From CAIKZZ01 sp036742455 (GTDB lineage Bacteria > Pseudomonadota > Gammaproteobacteria > Steroidobacterales > Steroidobacteraceae), in assembly GCA_036742455.1 (NCBI GenBank), contig DAINQU010000030.1, forward strand, positions 1 through 32,026: a stretch of DNA of 32,026 nucleotides, given 5' to 3'. Within the stretch, counting starts at the first letter, position 1; each line of letters starts with the position of its first letter. Positions 16,496 through 25,178 of the stretch are shown here, one piece after another. Below the pieces are notes generated by a model. The model worked only from the letters and a program-made list of their open reading frames with translations, searched no databases and had not been told where the DNA came from. The translations under genes were made by a program, and so were the position numbers.

Positions 16496-16804
16496 ATGAG
16501 CAAATCCTCTGAGGCGGAGTGTCGGGGTATGGAGCGGCGGCTGCATTCGCGTCACAACGCGCGTACAACGGTATACATCCAAGTGCCTGGTCGTTCTGGG
16601 AAGGTGTGTCGCGCACGGAACTTGAGCGCGAACGGCGCCTTCGTCGACACCGAAGACTTGGGGCTAAAGAAAGGTACGCTGGTCGAAGTCGCGTTTGCCG
16701 TGACGGAGGGCCGCGTGACGCGGATCCATCGCCGCACCGCGGTTGTCGCACACGTCACCCAAGGCGGGACGGGGTTGCGAATGGAGTCGCTCGCCGGCCG
16801 ATAA
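16496..16804 (+). CDS. PilZ domain protein (probable c-di-GMP receptor)
   Basis: 102 residues, a single-domain PilZ protein. The two c-di-GMP-binding elements are visible: an RxxxR motif in RRLHSRHNAR (near residues 14-23) and [D/N]xSxxG in NLSANGAFVD (near 42-51), followed by a beta-barrel-like stretch. PilZ proteins respond to cyclic di-GMP and usually adjust motility, pili or exopolysaccharide. No partner gene is adjacent. A hairpin just after the stop suggests a monocistronic unit. No strong ribosome binding site precedes the ATG. Confidence 0.88.
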   Translation: MSKSSEAECRGMERRLHSRHNARTTVYIQVPGRSGKVCRARNLSANGAFVDTEDLGLKKGTLVEVAFAVTEGRVTRIHRRTAVVAHVTQGGTGLRMESLAGR

Positions 16805-16814
16805 TCGGACCGCC

Positions 16815-16835
16815 CTCTTCCCAAGACCGGAAGAG
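16815..16835 (+). terminator. Hairpin after the PilZ gene
   Basis: CTCTTCC (16815-16821) and GGAAGAG (16829-16835) are perfect complements with a seven-base loop, 12 bases after the PilZ stop codon. No T-run follows. Confidence 0.4.
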
Positions 16836-16876
16836 CCTGACACAGTCCTCCCCATCACTCGACTGACGAGGTTGCC

Positions 16877-17578
16877 GTGTCTCAGACTCGCACGTACAAG
16901 TACTACGATTTCTGCATGGCGGCCTTCGTCTGCATCCTGTTGTGCTCGAATCTCATAGGCCCCGCCAAAGCCACGACGATTCACCTGCCCATCATCGGCT
17001 CGGTGACGTTTCTCGCCGGCGTTCTGTTCTTCCCGATCTCGTATTTTTTCGGTGACATCTTCACCGAGGTGTACGGCTACGGGCGCGATCGGCGCGTGGT
17101 ATGGGCGGGCTTTGGCGCCCTAATCTTCGCCAGCGTGATGGCGGCGACGGTGGTGGCTTTGCCGCCGGCGCCTCATTGGATGGACAAGCAATCGGCGGTC
17201 GAGGCCATATTCGGATCGACGCCTCGCATTATTGCCGGATCCATTACCGCGTTTTGGTGCGGATCGTTCGTGAACAGTTACGTGTTGGCCAAATTGAAGC
17301 TGTTGACCCGTGGCCGGTGGTTATGGACGCGAACCGTCGGGTCGACAATGTGCGGGGAAGCGGTCGACTCTGCGATTTTTTATACCGTCGCCTTTTACGG
17401 CAACATTCCGATGGGTGAATTGGTCGGCCTAGCCTGCACGCAATACGTCTTGAAGGTGCTCTGGGAAATCCTCTCAACTCCGCTCACGTATTGGTTGGTG
17501 AACTGGTTAAAGCGCGTTGAGAACGAAGACTATTTCGATCACGAAACGAACTTCACACCCTTCACGCTGAAAGCCTAG
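16877..17578 (+). CDS. yhhQ: Queuosine precursor transporter, YhhQ/VUT family
   Basis: 233 residues with about six membrane helices. The N-terminus (YYDFCMAAFVCILLCSNLIG), the SYFFGDIFTEVYGYGRDRRVVWAGF segment region and the TMCGEAVDSAIFYTVAFYG region are typical of the VUT/YhhQ family, which imports queuosine precursors (preQ0/preQ1) for tRNA modification. The start is GTG at 16877 with a GAGG element six bases upstream. Its TAG stop shares the palindrome CTAG with the stop of the convergent gene at 17575. Confidence 0.9.
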   Translation: MSQTRTYKYYDFCMAAFVCILLCSNLIGPAKATTIHLPIIGSVTFLAGVLFFPISYFFGDIFTEVYGYGRDRRVVWAGFGALIFASVMAATVVALPPAPHWMDKQSAVEAIFGSTPRIIAGSITAFWCGSFVNSYVLAKLKLLTRGRWLWTRTVGSTMCGEAVDSAIFYTVAFYGNIPMGELVGLACTQYVLKVLWEILSTPLTYWLVNWLKRVENEDYFDHETNFTPFTLKA

Positions 17579-17976
17579 TCGCCAAAACGCGTACCGAGGT
17601 GCTGGGGTCTTCCGTCGGCGGGGTTGTCCCAGGCCACCGCATCCGCCATATAAATATGATCCAGTGGCGGGGCAAGATCCGGATTGTCGAGGGACGCGAT
17701 GGTAACGTCCAACTCATCCGGGCGTGCGAGCGTGCGATAGGTGAGCGGACTAAAACACGAGGGGCAATACCCGCGGAACACTCCCGGTGAGGATTCGCGC
17801 TCGACCGGCGTGGAACCGGCGTACTGTATTTCAACCCGAGCAATCGTGTACCAACCGACCAGGTGCGCACCACTCGCTCGTCGGCAGGATTGGCAATGAC
17901 AGAGGGTTGCCGGATAGAGCGGTTCGGCCGCTTCGTACCGTATCAAGCCGCAAAAACAGCCGCCTCGGTTCATCAT
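17575..17976 (-). CDS. GFA-fold zinc protein (glutathione-dependent formaldehyde-activating family)
   Basis: 133 residues. Zinc-binding cysteines follow the GFA/Mss4 pattern: GGCFCGLIRY at the N-terminus, CHCQSCRR at about 26-33 and CPSC at about 71-74. Family members include S-(hydroxymethyl)glutathione synthase, but most short homologues have no proven activity, so only the fold is called. The ATG at 17976 is followed by MNRGG; a second ATG is one codon in. It converges on yhhQ with overlapping stops. Confidence 0.88.
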   Translation of the reverse strand: MMNRGGCFCGLIRYEAAEPLYPATLCHCQSCRRASGAHLVGWYTIARVEIQYAGSTPVERESSPGVFRGYCPSCFSPLTYRTLARPDELDVTIASLDNPDLAPPLDHIYMADAVAWDNPADGRPQHLGTRFGD

Positions 17977-18022
17977 TCTGCTCCAGCGAACGCTCTACAC
18001 GAAGGATACCCGGAGCCTGAGT

Positions 18023-18901
18023 ATGCCGAACATCCGTCACTCGATACGCCATCCCATCCGATGGGGGCTCGGAGCCATCGTCAGCGGACTGTTGGGCTGC
18101 GCACACGGGCCGACGATCAACCGGTCCCATCCGTCGCAGAATCAGGACAGCCGAGTGCAGTTCATCGTACTTCACGCGACCGAAATTGATTTTCCGACAT
18201 CCCTGAGGGTGCTTACCCACGGCGATGTCAGCAGCCATTACCTTGTGGATCGCGATGGCACAATCTATGGCCTCGTTCCGGAAGACCGGCGCGCCTGGCA
18301 TGCCGGTTCGAGTTTTTGGGAAGGCAGCACCCCGCTCAATCCCAGCTCGATCGGCATCGAAATCGTCAGCGTACCGCTCGGCATGCCGGAAGGTACCGAC
18401 GTGCCATTTCCCGCGGCACAAATGAAAGCGGTACGCTCGCTCGTCAGCGACATCGCGCAGCGTCATCACGTGCGTCCCGACCGGATTGTGGGTCATGGGG
18501 AGATACAACCGGAGGGCCGTACGGACCCGGGGCACCGGTTTCCTTGGTCAGAGCTGGCACACGATGGGCTCATCCCGACGCCGAACCCCGCTCTGGTCGC
18601 CCGGTATCGCATCGAATTTGAACAGGCGCTACCGGATGTCGGGTGGTTGCAAAAGCAGTTAGCTGCCCACGGCTACCGTATTCGTTGCACGGGGGCCCTC
18701 GATCAGCAAACGCGAGAGGTGATTGGAGTCTTCCAAGGCCGTTACCGCCAAACCGGCGTAACCGGTGAACCCGATGCAGAGACCAGCGCCCTCATCGCCG
18801 CGCTGACGGCACCGAACGGCCGCGTCCTCGAAGACCACGCCGGTCATTTCTCACCCTTCCAACCGGAAGGCGCGGCTCAACGACCGTGCCCGACGTCCTA
18901 A
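18023..18901 (+). CDS. amiD: N-acetylmuramoyl-L-alanine amidase, AmiD-like lipoprotein
   Basis: 292 residues. The signal ends in GLLGC with Cys26 as the lipidation site. Residues about 45-190 form an Amidase_2 (PGRP-like) zinc domain; likely ligands are His in VLHAT, His in WHAGSS and the TDPGHRFPW segment. Residues about 205-270 form a peptidoglycan-binding domain (WLQKQLAAHGYRI, FQGRYRQTGVTGEPD). The enzyme cleaves the bond between N-acetylmuramic acid and L-alanine during wall turnover and probably sits on the outer membrane. GGAG lies eight bases before the ATG. Its stop overlaps the stop of the convergent transporter gene (CTAA, 18898-18901). Confidence 0.92.
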   Translation: MPNIRHSIRHPIRWGLGAIVSGLLGCAHGPTINRSHPSQNQDSRVQFIVLHATEIDFPTSLRVLTHGDVSSHYLVDRDGTIYGLVPEDRRAWHAGSSFWEGSTPLNPSSIGIEIVSVPLGMPEGTDVPFPAAQMKAVRSLVSDIAQRHHVRPDRIVGHGEIQPEGRTDPGHRFPWSELAHDGLIPTPNPALVARYRIEFEQALPDVGWLQKQLAAHGYRIRCTGALDQQTREVIGVFQGRYRQTGVTGEPDAETSALIAALTAPNGRVLEDHAGHFSPFQPEGAAQRPCPTS

Positions 18902-19788
18902 AGGCTCGCTGAACGGCTAATCACGGCGACTTCCGCGTTCGGGATTTCCCGCTTCAACGTATCGCACATGTCGTCAATCACCGGTTGGACATCGGCCATT
19001 CGAGCGTCCGCCGGGAAACCGAGGAAAATGTCGATGAAGACGGAATTGCCCGCGGTGCGCGAACGCACGCGATCCAAGGTGAGGTAGGAATCGAAATGCT
19101 TGACCAACACTTGAGTGATGATCATCTGCAACGGTTCACTCAGGGACTGATCGAGCAAATCCGGCAACGCCGTCCGAATCAGATTCCAGGCGGAATGAAT
19201 CAACGTCGCGACGACCACCAACGCGGCGATGGTATCGAGGTGTTCGACCCAGGCTTCCTGCACCATCAAGGTCACAAAGAACGTGCCCATGACCATGAGG
19301 TCCATCAGTATTTTGACGCCGAACAGGCGCGTCTGCGCGGCCAACGCGGGCGAGGGTGCCGCACGATGGTGGCGTAAATTCGAGATCAATATCCCGAAAT
19401 TGACGATGCTAAAGGTCCCAGCCAACCCCAGGGCCAACCAGACTCCGAGACCGCCGATCCGCTCGGGGTGCAGGAATCGGTACAGTGCCAACAGCACCAA
19501 AATCACGGTACTGATGAGCATGAACAAGCCGATCAGCAGGCTCGCGATATTCTCGGCCTTACCAAGCCCGTAATCGAACAGTCCGCGCTGATTCCGCCGC
19601 AGCATTCGGAACACGAGATAGGCGACGAATGCGGACGCAAACTCGATCGCCGAGTTGAACATGTCGGCCGCCATCAGCAAGGAATGGCTGATGTACGCAA
19701 TGACGCCGCTCAACACCAGCTCAATGGCGCACGTCACCACCGCGATTAGCGTTAGGTTTTCGACCGACTTTGCGCCCACCCTTACCAT
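18898..19788 (-). CDS. Cation diffusion facilitator family transporter
   Basis: 296 residues: about six membrane helices (to about residue 205) and a cytoplasmic ferredoxin-like C-terminal domain (about 210-296). YISHSLLMAADMFNSAIEF at helix 2 and YGLGKAENIASL between helices match the CDF pattern for metal/proton exchange. Asp42 and His35 are candidate ligands in helix 2. The helix 5 site reads VKILMDLMV, with only one Asp of the usual HxxxD pair, so the metal cannot be predicted and the site may be altered. It stands alone between the amidase and desaturase genes. Confidence 0.85.
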   Translation of the reverse strand: MVRVGAKSVENLTLIAVVTCAIELVLSGVIAYISHSLLMAADMFNSAIEFASAFVAYLVFRMLRRNQRGLFDYGLGKAENIASLLIGLFMLISTVILVLLALYRFLHPERIGGLGVWLALGLAGTFSIVNFGILISNLRHHRAAPSPALAAQTRLFGVKILMDLMVMGTFFVTLMVQEAWVEHLDTIAALVVVATLIHSAWNLIRTALPDLLDQSLSEPLQMIITQVLVKHFDSYLTLDRVRSRTAGNSVFIDIFLGFPADARMADVQPVIDDMCDTLKREIPNAEVAVISRSASL

Positions 19789-19852
19789 CCCCGCTTACAA
19801 CCTCGAGGCGACAGGATACGGACGGAATGTGCATCGCGATAGCGCCACGGCT

Positions 19853-20824
19853 CTAAACCGCTCGTTCTGAGTGATTTCCGATCCATTCTGCGTCGTCCGG
19901 GTAGTCGGCTTCGCTGCGTCCACCCCAAAATGCCTTCAAAACAGCCCACTGGAAGCCCACATACGTCATCGTCGGCGGCGCCTCCCCGCGGCGCTCCGTC
20001 AACAGTGCGTCTAAGGCCCGTAGCTTGTGAAACGGGACCCCGGGGAACGCATGATGGGCGGTATGGTACTGCATCTGCCAGCACGCCCACCGCATAAACG
20101 CGTTGGTTCGGGTGCTGCGCGTATTGGCAAACACGTTCGACTCGTGCGGCATTCCCAAATGCTCAATCGTGTTCTGAATCTGATGCATGAACTTCATCGC
20201 CAGCAACGGGGCGAGCCAGACTTGGACCATGACCGCACTTTGGGCATAGAGCGACCCGCCCAGAATCGCGGCGTATCCCACCAAGTGCCAGCGCGCTTCT
20301 CGAACAAACTCGGCATGCCGTTTGACGGGTAGATACGGCTCGGTCACATAACCGAAGGCAAAGCGGACGATTCGCCGCCATCGGCTGTACCAGTACGTCA
20401 CTCCCGACATCCACCACAAGTACGACGACAGGGTGTATCGAGGCCGCGCCAGCTCGCCGTCGCGCGACCAGTCTTGTGTAAACCGATGGTGCGCCACGTG
20501 TTGCACTTGGTCGAACGTGCGCGGGTAGAACATTAGGAAGCCGAACAGTCGCCCAAACCACTCGTTCAAGGCCCTCGTCCGGAACACGGTCCAGTGGCTC
20601 AACTCATGTTGGCCGGCATACAGGAAATTGAGCAGCGTGCCATGCAGCAGGAACACCGGCACGGCCCAAATCGTCCCCCAACTGTAAAGTAATGTTGTCC
20701 CCGTACACAGAAGGGTACCGACGTGAGATGATATTTGAAGCGCTCCGCGCAGATCCGAAGGCGAGCAAAGAGCCTTCAAAGTCGGCGCATCGAGCAAATC
20801 GCGTCGCGCAAATACTTCATCCAT
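19853..20824 (-). CDS. Fatty acid desaturase, membrane di-iron type
   Basis: 323 residues with two hydrophobic hairpins and the three histidine boxes of membrane desaturases and hydroxylases: HELSH (73-77), HVAHH (109-113) and HTAHH followed by AFP near residue 265. These hold the di-iron centre that inserts a double bond using oxygen and reducing equivalents. The substrate (phospholipid acyl chain, carotenoid or other) cannot be told. The ATG at 20824 follows a GGGC/GAG stretch. The gene lies 64 bases upstream of the CDF gene's start on the same strand, so cotranscription is possible. Confidence 0.87.
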   Translation of the reverse strand: MDEVFARRDLLDAPTLKALCSPSDLRGALQISSHVGTLLCTGTTLLYSWGTIWAVPVFLLHGTLLNFLYAGQHELSHWTVFRTRALNEWFGRLFGFLMFYPRTFDQVQHVAHHRFTQDWSRDGELARPRYTLSSYLWWMSGVTYWYSRWRRIVRFAFGYVTEPYLPVKRHAEFVREARWHLVGYAAILGGSLYAQSAVMVQVWLAPLLAMKFMHQIQNTIEHLGMPHESNVFANTRSTRTNAFMRWACWQMQYHTAHHAFPGVPFHKLRALDALLTERRGEAPPTMTYVGFQWAVLKAFWGGRSEADYPDDAEWIGNHSERAV

Positions 20825-20929
20825 CGTCTCGGCCCTACGCTGTTGTGCCTGCCGAGTCTAGCGCGCTGAGCGCGCCGAGGGCAGACCTGCTGTCGGTTTG
20901 ATGATCGCCTACCACCATTCACCGGGGAC

Positions 20930-21349
20930 ATGCCCGTGCCGGCTCGCTTCCGTAACGTTCACCGCATCACGATTCGATGCCCGATTTCGTCCTTAACCTT
21001 GCAAGCGATGTTGCAGGGAGATGAATACGTCTTGGAGGGCGACCCATCCATCGCGCCTATCCTGACGTTGATCAAAGAGCACCCCGCGTTCGGCGATTTT
21101 GGCCATTACACCGGCGTGTGCGAAGTGACAGTCGGTCTTGAAGCCTTTACATCCGGACACGCGGCGAGTCCGACGTTGGGCACGCCGGGTAAGCGCACAG
21201 CATCGTTCACCGCGACCGTCACGACGTTCGTCAGTGAATCCGTGGACGAACCCACTCTCTACGCATTGATCGATGACATTGCCGCCGCACACCCGTGGGA
21301 AGTACCCGTCATCGAATTGGACGCTACGCGGCTTTGGATCAGCCCGTAA
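20930..21349 (+). CDS. Small protein with possible YqfO/CutA-like ferredoxin fold
   Basis: 139 residues, no signal peptide. The C-terminal half (GHYTGVCEVTVGLEAFTSG, then TPGKRTASFTATVTTFV and AAAHPWEVPVIELD) resembles the NIF3/YqfO accessory domain and CutA, where an [A]HPYE(x)P element and a GxYxxC-like element are typical. This suggests a PII-like trimeric or dimeric ferredoxin fold, possibly metal-binding. The match is by eye and weak. The start has only a GGGG stretch upstream. It ends in a hairpin shared with the convergent permease gene. Confidence 0.6.
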   Translation: MPVPARFRNVHRITIRCPISSLTLQAMLQGDEYVLEGDPSIAPILTLIKEHPAFGDFGHYTGVCEVTVGLEAFTSGHAASPTLGTPGKRTASFTATVTTFVSESVDEPTLYALIDDIAAAHPWEVPVIELDATRLWISP

Positions 21350-21356
21350 ACGATCG

Positions 21357-21377
21357 GAAGCCGTTGGCGCCGGCTTC
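21357..21377. terminator. Hairpin between convergent stop codons
   Basis: GAAGCCG (21357-21363) and CGGCTTC (21371-21377) pair perfectly with a seven-base loop, filling the 29-base gap between the stops at 21349 and 21379. It could serve both strands. Confidence 0.5.
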
Positions 21378-21378
21378 A

Positions 21379-23085
21379 TCAAGGCTCAAAGAGTAAAACC
21401 ACTTCCTGGTTGCCACCACGGTCGGTGGCCGATAGCTTGTTGATGTTCTGAGCAATACGAGCCAGTCTCGCGCCATACGCATTCGCCGGACTCCGACCAT
21501 CGCCCGGCATGGCCGGTGCGTCCCCCGCATAGGCGAGGGATATTTGTAACCGGGCATCGTCAAACCGGGCGGCTACGCGAACCGGACCGCGTACGGTACC
21601 GGAAATCTGCAATGCGGCCACGAACTCTGCGGTCACATCAATCGACCGATCCAGGGACGCTCGGTCGGCACCCACGTCCGCGCCGAGCATTTCGAGAGGG
21701 GCGCGCAACGTCTTATTAATCTCGTATTCCTGCAACGACTCGTTGGGCGAATTGCTGAGGTTCACCTCAACGGACGCGCGCGCCGAGGCACCAATGCTGA
21801 ACACAAAAGTCAGCAGCATGGCGACGAGCGTGCTGGTGGCCAGCGGCGATAGGAAAATCGGCCGCAGCAACGCCGGTACCTCCGCGTAGATCCCAGGCAA
21901 CACGACCGACGTGAGCCCCATGACTAACGAGAAGCCGATCACGAAGATGCGTCGGTCACTGAGCATGCGGCCATGAATCAGCGCCATGCCGGACATGACC
22001 ATGTATATCGAGGCGTACACCATCACCGCGCCGACGACCGGTCGTGGCACCATCGTCAAAGCGATCATCACTTTCGGCGAAAAGGCGGCCACCACCAGCA
22101 TCAGCCCGATCACCCACGATAAGCGACGGGCGACCGCCCCAGTTGCGTGGGCAAGGGCCACGTTCGCGGATGAAATCCCCGTCGGTATTCCCCCAAAGAT
22201 CCCCGATACGATGTCGCCAATACCGCTGACCTGCACGCCGCCACTGGCCTGTTTCAGATCTATTTTTCGCCACGCGGGATCCATCTGCCGCTGAATGCCG
22301 ATCAACATACCGACGTTGTCCACACTCAACACCAGGGCCATTACCACAGCGACCGGCACAAATTCGATCTTGAGATGCGGCACAGCGACGGTGACATCCG
22401 GCCAAGCTAACCAAGCCGCAACCGCCAGATGGTGCATGCTGTCACCATCCAAAATGCCGGTGAGGTAAGCCGCGAGCACCCCCGTCGCCAACCCACACGC
22501 AATTGCCAACAATTTGACGGCGGGAGAGCCGAAAACCGACACCACGACGATGGTGAGCAGGGCGGACGCCGACGTAAATAAGGCGGGCGCATGGACTGCC
22601 GAGTCCGGGGTCGTCACGCCGACGGCGTTCATCATGCCGGCCTTCACGATGGAAATACCGAGCATCATCACAGCGATGCCACACACTTCGGCAGGAAACA
22701 GGTTCTTGATGTGTTTCAGCGCGCGCGCGAAAAGCACCTCTATACATCCGGAGAGCAGCGAGATCGCTGCGAGCATCGACAAGCCTCCCGCAGCCCCTGC
22801 CATGACGGCGGCCGGCAGAAATATAGGCGTCGGTATTTCGACGGCCAACGCTCCACTGCCCACAGATGGCCGAAATGCGTGAAGAAACGTCGAAATACCG
22901 ATCCCCAGCACACACGCCGTTAAGAATCGTGCCGTCGATGCCGGGTCAAGGCCGATCTCTTGCGCCGCTGCGAGTGGATAGACGAGAAAAACCAATGCCA
23001 CGACGGCATGCTGCGCGCCCAGCAGCAGCGAGTCCCTGAGCGGGGGCCTATCCTCCCGACCATATGTCAGCGCTTTTTCGGTCAT
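21379..23085 (-). CDS. NCS2-family (xanthine/uracil-type) permease with extra C-terminal domain
   Basis: 568 residues from the ATG at 23085. Residues up to about 435 form about 12-14 membrane helices with NAT/NCS2 marks: the QH pair in helix 1 (LLGAQHAVVA) and the signature region DIVSGIFGGIPTGISSANVA with following ATGAVARR. The substrate is probably a nucleobase, but the residues that separate uracil from purine transport are not clear to me. The last about 130 residues are soluble and end in GARLARIAQNINKLSATDRG and VVLLFEP, resembling an RsbW-type HATPase fold without obvious nucleotide motifs. This tail is not usual for NCS2 proteins. An upstream GTG-rich extension to 23163 is rejected because GGAGAG sits right before 23085. 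Confidence 0.88.
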   Translation of the reverse strand: MTEKALTYGREDRPPLRDSLLLGAQHAVVALVFLVYPLAAAQEIGLDPASTARFLTACVLGIGISTFLHAFRPSVGSGALAVEIPTPIFLPAAVMAGAAGGLSMLAAISLLSGCIEVLFARALKHIKNLFPAEVCGIAVMMLGISIVKAGMMNAVGVTTPDSAVHAPALFTSASALLTIVVVSVFGSPAVKLLAIACGLATGVLAAYLTGILDGDSMHHLAVAAWLAWPDVTVAVPHLKIEFVPVAVVMALVLSVDNVGMLIGIQRQMDPAWRKIDLKQASGGVQVSGIGDIVSGIFGGIPTGISSANVALAHATGAVARRLSWVIGLMLVVAAFSPKVMIALTMVPRPVVGAVMVYASIYMVMSGMALIHGRMLSDRRIFVIGFSLVMGLTSVVLPGIYAEVPALLRPIFLSPLATSTLVAMLLTFVFSIGASARASVEVNLSNSPNESLQEYEINKTLRAPLEMLGADVGADRASLDRSIDVTAEFVAALQISGTVRGPVRVAARFDDARLQISLAYAGDAPAMPGDGRSPANAYGARLARIAQNINKLSATDRGGNQEVVLLFEP

Positions 23086-23091
23086 CGCAGG

Positions 23092-23097
23092 CTCTCC
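23092..23097 (-). promoter_or_regulatory. Ribosome binding site deciding the permease start
   Basis: The minus strand reads GGAGAG, six bases before ATG at 23085-23083. It argues for this start over the longer frame. Confidence 0.65.
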
Positions 23098-23214
23098 GCG
23101 GCTCACTTCAAATGACCGGTTCGTCGGTTCGGTCGACGAATTGCACCCGATTGGAATGCCCAATACAAGCCCGCGCCGCGAGGCAGCGCCCGCAATCCAT
23201 TCGGATGAGGCCGC

Positions 23215-24105
23215 TCATCGTTGCGCCGCCTCAATCACGTGCTGCCGAAATATGTTGGCCACCGGTGAAAGGCGCTTCGACTTCGGGTAGACCACGTACC
23301 ACTCGGCCTGCAGTGGAAAGCCTTCAACAGGCAGTTCGATGAGACCGTGATCGCTGAGCGACGCCGGCAACGCTCGACGGGACAGCACCGCCACGCCCAA
23401 GCCGCCCGCGACCGCTTCGCGAATGGCTTCATTACTGCCTAACTCAAGGCGCAAATTCGGTTGGAATCGATGCTTCTTGAAATGAGCGTCGGCGGCCAGC
23501 CGCGTGCCGGAACCGCGTTCGCGCAGAATGAATTTTTCATCCGACAGATCGACCAGTGACACCCTCGACTGCGTCGCCAAGCGATGGCGCATGGGCGCGA
23601 TCACCACGAGCGGATTGGAAAGAAACGGCTCTCGTTCGACGTTAGGGTCGTCTGGCGGCAAGGACATGACATAAAGATCGTCCCTGTTGTCGTTCAACCG
23701 CTCCAGTACACCGTCCCGATTCAGGACCTCCAGGGAGATTTCAACCTCAGGGTGCACCTCGCAAAATGCGCCCAGCAACCGCGGAACGAAGTATTTGGCC
23801 GTGCTCACCACGGCCACGCTGAGCCGTCCGCGCGTGTAGCCACGTACGCCATCGACGTACTGCTCAAAGGCACTCCACTGACTGATCATTTGCCGACCGA
23901 TTCGAGCCAATTCGTGACCGGCCTCGGTTAAATGCACCCGCCGCGCTATCACCTCATAGAGCGGCAAGCCAACGGACCGGCTGAGATCGCGCAACTGCAT
24001 GGATGCCGTCGGTTGCGTGACGTGGGTGATGCGGGCAGCCGCCGAGACGCTGCCGGAGTCCGCCAGAGCCAGAAAAACGCGCAATTGCCGAAACGTTACG
24101 TTCAT
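23215..24105 (-). CDS. LysR-family transcriptional regulator (CbbR-like)
   Basis: 296 residues: a winged helix-turn-helix at about 1-62 (FRQLRVFLALADSGSVSAAA, then TQPTASMQLRDLSRSVG), a linker helix, and a two-lobe substrate-binding domain at about 90-296. The pattern 'TFRQLRVF ... THVTQPTASMQ' is close to CbbR/CysB-like members that control CO2 fixation and carbon-concentrating genes. It is divergent from the bicarbonate transporter gene with an 87-base gap, the classic layout of a LysR regulator and its target. A palindrome overlaps its own start codon, suggesting autorepression. Confidence 0.9.
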   Translation of the reverse strand: MNVTFRQLRVFLALADSGSVSAAARITHVTQPTASMQLRDLSRSVGLPLYEVIARRVHLTEAGHELARIGRQMISQWSAFEQYVDGVRGYTRGRLSVAVVSTAKYFVPRLLGAFCEVHPEVEISLEVLNRDGVLERLNDNRDDLYVMSLPPDDPNVEREPFLSNPLVVIAPMRHRLATQSRVSLVDLSDEKFILRERGSGTRLAADAHFKKHRFQPNLRLELGSNEAIREAVAGGLGVAVLSRRALPASLSDHGLIELPVEGFPLQAEWYVVYPKSKRLSPVANIFRQHVIEAAQR

Positions 24106-24119
24106 AGATAAAAATCTAT
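24104..24119. promoter_or_regulatory. Candidate LysR operator
   Basis: ATAGAT-AAAA-ATCTAT is a perfect inverted repeat in the 87-base divergent region and overlaps the start codon of the LysR gene. The rest of the gap (24120-24170) is unusually AT-rich for this genome (TTTAGTCTTAAA and similar) and probably holds both promoters. The T-N12-A spacing is close to the LysR consensus but not exact. Confidence 0.5.
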
Positions 24120-24192
24120 ATGTTTAGTCTTAAAATTCGATTATCCACGATTTTTCTCTTTTTCTACCATGCGCGGAACACAGGAGCCGCTC

Positions 24193-25173
24193 ATGACCAA
24201 TTTCCTTGACCCCGCCATCTTGTTCTTCCTCGTCGGCATCGTTGCCGGTATCGCCAAGTCCAATCTTGAAATCCCTCCGCAGATCTCCCGGTTTTTGTCC
24301 CTGTATCTCCTGATGGCCTTGGGCCTCAAAGGGGGCTTCTCGCTCGCACACTCCGGCTTCACGTTGAACGTCGTGACCGATCTCGGCGCCGCCGTCGCAC
24401 TGGCCGTTGGCTTGCCGCTGATCGACTTTTCGCTCTTGAAGCGGCGTATCCCGCTTTTTGATGCGATTGCAGTGGCGGCTACCTACGGATCAGTGAGTGC
24501 CGTCACCTTCGTCACCGCCAACCAATTCCTGGAAGCGCGAAGCCTGGCTCCGGGAGGTCACATGGCCGCCGCGATGGCGCTCATGGAGTCGCCCGCGATC
24601 ATCCTCGCCGTGATTCTCGCGAATCGGTATCGCGCAATGAGCTCGCAAAGCGGGACAGCCGCTCAGCCGGCCGTCAAGACCGTTTCCGTCTCCCAGATTC
24701 TCCATGAAGCCTTCACCGACGGCGCTCAAGCACTGCTCTTAGGAGCCATGCTGGTCGGTCTGCTCAGCGGGGAGGCCGGCAAGACAGCGTTGCACCCGTT
24801 CTCGGCGGATCTCTTCAAGGGGATGCTGTCGTTTTTCCTGCTCGACATGGGTCTACTCACTGCGCGAAATTTGCCGTCCTTACGGCAAGCACCGTGGTTA
24901 CTGCTGACCTATGGGCTCGTGGCGCCCGTGCTGCATGCCGCCGTCGCGCTCCTGCTCGCCCGGCTCATCGGCACGACGCCGGGTAATGCCACGCTCCTCA
25001 TGGTTCTCGCCGCCAGCGCGTCCTATATCGCTGTTCCGGCCGTCCTTCGCTACGCGATCCCAGAGGCCAAGCCCGCCGTCTACTTCGGACTCTCACTCGG
25101 CGTGACGTTCCCGTTCAACATCCTCATCGGCATTCCGCTCTACGCGGCCTGCGCTCAAGCGGTTATCCACTGA
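24193..25173 (+). CDS. sbtA: Sodium-dependent bicarbonate transporter, SbtA family
   Basis: 326 residues, about ten membrane helices. The N-terminus (FLDPAILFFLVGIVAG, LEIPPQISRFLSLYLLMALGLKGG) and the repeated half near 24780-24870 (FKGMLSFFLLDMGLLTARN) match the SbtA family, high-affinity Na+/HCO3- symporters of cyanobacteria and autotrophic proteobacteria. Helices form two inverted halves joined by a cytoplasmic loop (about residues 155-185). I chose ATG 24193 because AGGAG lies six bases upstream; ATG 24169 lacks one. No SbtB-type PII protein lies next to it. A LysR gene is divergent, and a strong hairpin follows the stop. Confidence 0.9.
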   Translation: MTNFLDPAILFFLVGIVAGIAKSNLEIPPQISRFLSLYLLMALGLKGGFSLAHSGFTLNVVTDLGAAVALAVGLPLIDFSLLKRRIPLFDAIAVAATYGSVSAVTFVTANQFLEARSLAPGGHMAAAMALMESPAIILAVILANRYRAMSSQSGTAAQPAVKTVSVSQILHEAFTDGAQALLLGAMLVGLLSGEAGKTALHPFSADLFKGMLSFFLLDMGLLTARNLPSLRQAPWLLLTYGLVAPVLHAAVALLLARLIGTTPGNATLLMVLAASASYIAVPAVLRYAIPEAKPAVYFGLSLGVTFPFNILIGIPLYAACAQAVIH

Positions 25174-25178
25174 AGAGC

